16,489 nucleotides of DNA from an uncultured Eudoraea sp. Lineage in GTDB: Bacteria; Bacteroidota; Bacteroidia; Flavobacteriales; Flavobacteriaceae. Position numbers and translations under genes: made by a program. Below, piece by piece: positions 15,116 through 16,489 of this stretch. Below the pieces are notes generated by a model. It was given only the letters and a program-made list of their open reading frames with translations, did not search any database and was not told where the DNA came from. Position 1 is the first letter of the stretch, and each line of letters starts with the position of its first letter. Location: contig CAJQNH010000025.1 in the NCBI GenBank assembly GCA_905479615.1, positions 1 to 16,489 of the forward strand, in the 5' to 3' direction.

Positions 15116-15589
15116 TTAAGTTTTTACTGATGTTTTTTCTGCTGCTATTTCTATAGCTTTTACAATACGCAAATATGTGCCACAACGACATAAATTTCCA
15201 TTCATATACGCTTTTATCTCTTCCCTTGTTGGATTCGGATTTTCAGCGAGCAGGGCAACCGCCTGCATAATCTGACCCGATTGGCAATAGCCGCATTGCG
15301 GAGCTTGTGCCTCTACCCAGGCTTCTTGAACAGGATGATCTCCATTCTCGGACAAGCCTTCTATTGTCGTAATTTTTTGATCTTTGTTTAACCCACTAAG
15401 GCGTAGTGAACATGCCCTTACTGGTTTGTCATCAATATGAATTGTACAAGACCCACACAATGCAATTCCACAACCGTATTTTGTGCCTGTCAGTCCAAGA
15501 TGTTCCCTTAATACCCAAAGTAATGAAGTATCTTCATTGAGATTTAAAGTATACGTTTTATTATTAATATTTAATGATTGAGAAGCCAT
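15116..15589 (-). CDS. [2Fe-2S] subunit of the molybdenum hydroxylase, IorA-like
   Basis: This 157-residue electron-transfer subunit passes electrons from the molybdenum centre of its partner. The N-terminal plant-ferredoxin-like domain has Cys40, Cys45, Cys48 and Cys60 (KYGCGIALCGSCTIHI and VRAC). The C-terminal four-helix domain has Cys99 and Cys102 (QCGYCQSGQ) and Cys134 and Cys136 (NLCRCGTY). All eight cluster ligands are present, so both clusters should form. Length is normal for IorA/CoxS-type proteins. There is no signal peptide; it presumably crosses the membrane folded with its Tat-bearing partner, encoded 34 bp downstream. It is the first gene of the seven-gene run and starts 71 bp after the amidotransferase gene, with no terminator visible between them. 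Confidence 0.95.
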   Translation of the reverse strand: MASQSLNINNKTYTLNLNEDTSLLWVLREHLGLTGTKYGCGIALCGSCTIHIDDKPVRACSLRLSGLNKDQKITTIEGLSENGDHPVQEAWVEAQAPQCGYCQSGQIMQAVALLAENPNPTREEIKAYMNGNLCRCGTYLRIVKAIEIAAEKTSVKT

Positions 15590-15660
15590 GTCATCAAGAA
15601 ATAATTTTAGCTTAAATTACTTAAAATAACTAAGAAACAGCTACTGAACTAATTTTATTT

Positions 15661-16392
15661 TTAGGATCTGTACCTGTCAATAAAGCGACTCAATATTATT
15701 TTGGGAACCGGAGTATTTGATTTCCGTATGGCCTTTATTAGATTTTGAGCTTCTTCGGGGGGGAAATACCCCGCATATTTATAAACTTTGACACGCAGAA
15801 TGAATTCATCTGCATCGGCTTCCGGATGAAACTGGGTTGCATATATATTATTTTTTAACCGAAACATCTGGACCGGACATGGATCTGAAGAAACCAGAAG
15901 AACGGCTCCGGGAGGGACAGTATCACAGGCTTCTTTATGCCCTACCATTGCGGAAAAATTCTTTGGAAGGTCTTTTAAAAGTGGATCTTTACCCCCTTCG
16001 TCTGTAACCCAGACATCAACACTTCCCAGGGTTTCTGCATAGGTTCCAGAAATAGTTGCCCCGCAATAGCTGCCCAAAAGCCCATTCCCTGAACAGGCTC
16101 CAAGAAATGGGAAATCCTGAGGAATCACTTTGTCAAAAAGTGTATTAAAAAATTCTTCAACACTTTTTTGGACACCACTTTTTTTTTCTTCCGGAATACT
16201 CACATCAAATGGGCTGCCGCCGGCAATTATTGCAGCGTAGTTATCTAAATTAATATCTTCTACGTTACCTTGTTCAACCCTAATACGATGCACTTCTTCA
16301 TAAGACAATCCTCCAAACCGCAAAATAGCTTCAAACTCACTATCGGAGGCTTCGTTTTCGGGCCGCAATTGCAGAATTAGAAATTTTTTCAA
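15661..16392 (-). CDS. Class I glutamine amidotransferase-like protein (GMP synthase-type fold)
   Basis: The 243-residue stand-alone GATase has the class I triad: Cys100 in LGACSGNGLLG, His189 and Glu191 in ATQFHPEAD. AGGSPFDV near residue 58 forms the oxyanion-loop region. Stand-alone members include enzymes acting on glutamine, gamma-glutamyl compounds or peptides; no synthetase domain is fused and none is adjacent, so the acceptor is unknown. The start is a TTG at 16392: AAGGA lies 4 nt upstream, an in-frame TAA blocks extension, and the next in-frame ATG is after the nucleophile. The protein is cytoplasmic. It may be its own unit or the head of the following operon, since only 71 bp without a terminator separate it from the [2Fe-2S] subunit gene. 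No TAnnTTTG element is seen in the 97 bp upstream that are available. Confidence 0.88.
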   Translation of the reverse strand: MKKFLILQLRPENEASDSEFEAILRFGGLSYEEVHRIRVEQGNVEDINLDNYAAIIAGGSPFDVSIPEEKKSGVQKSVEEFFNTLFDKVIPQDFPFLGACSGNGLLGSYCGATISGTYAETLGSVDVWVTDEGGKDPLLKDLPKNFSAMVGHKEACDTVPPGAVLLVSSDPCPVQMFRLKNNIYATQFHPEADADEFILRVKVYKYAGYFPPEEAQNLIKAIRKSNTPVPKIILSRFIDRYRS

Positions 16393-16489
16393 GGAGTCCT
16401 TTTTTTATGTTTCTTTATACAGTTCCTTAGACTGTTCTTTCTATGTTTACTATGATATAGGTTTTCATGTTAAACTATTAACGCACGCC

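Noticed and set aside
16469..16482. Short palindrome GTTAA/TTAAC near the window edge upstream of the amidotransferase
   Set aside because: Five-base arms in AT-rich DNA are expected by chance, and it is more than 75 bp from the start codon with no promoter element seen.

Overview
The window reads as chromosome of a flavobacterium (Bacteroidota, Flavobacteriaceae-like). It is AT-rich, and its envelope proteins are typical of the phylum: a CarboxypepD_reg-like protein, exported DinB-fold proteins and an exported esterase. At least one promoter matches the Bacteroidota -7 consensus TAnnTTTG. Every protein-coding gene I can support is on the minus strand, so transcription runs from high to low coordinates. 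I see no insertion sequence, phage gene, CRISPR array, tRNA or rRNA.

Layout in the direction of transcription. (1) 16392-15661 is a class I glutamine amidotransferase-like protein with a TTG start. (2) 15589-7738 is a close-packed run of seven genes: an IorA-type [2Fe-2S] subunit, an IorB-type molybdopterin subunit with a Tat signal, a small Tat-signal protein (after a 160-bp gap), a GMC flavoprotein, a DASS/SLC13 carboxylate transporter, an exported alpha/beta-hydrolase esterase and an exported DinB-fold protein. (3) 7504-6899 is a second exported DinB-fold protein, followed by a hairpin. (4) 6800-4391 is a two-gene operon of a sodium/solute symporter overlapping a myo-inositol oxygenase, closed by a clear terminator. 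(5) 4084-2750 is an exported protein with a CarboxypepD_reg-like domain, with a palindrome upstream and a hairpin downstream. (6) About 2590-2144 has no conventional gene but looks like a separate transcription unit: candidate promoter, a repeated 15-mer, a tiny reading frame broken by an in-frame TGA, and a strong terminator. (7) 2006-1 is the first 668 codons of monomeric NADP-dependent isocitrate dehydrogenase, cut by the window edge.

How the genes may work together. The symporter and inositol oxygenase form a coherent module: uptake of a polyol, most simply myo-inositol, and its oxygenation to D-glucuronate. The seven-gene run combines two oxidative enzymes directed at the periplasm, an exported esterase and an inner-membrane carboxylate carrier. 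It could release a substrate from an ester, oxidise an alcohol or aldehyde outside the cytoplasm, and import the resulting acid. The substrate cannot be read from sequence, and no cytochrome electron acceptor is encoded beside the dehydrogenases. The most unusual non-coding signal is the small terminator-bounded unit at about 2144-2590.
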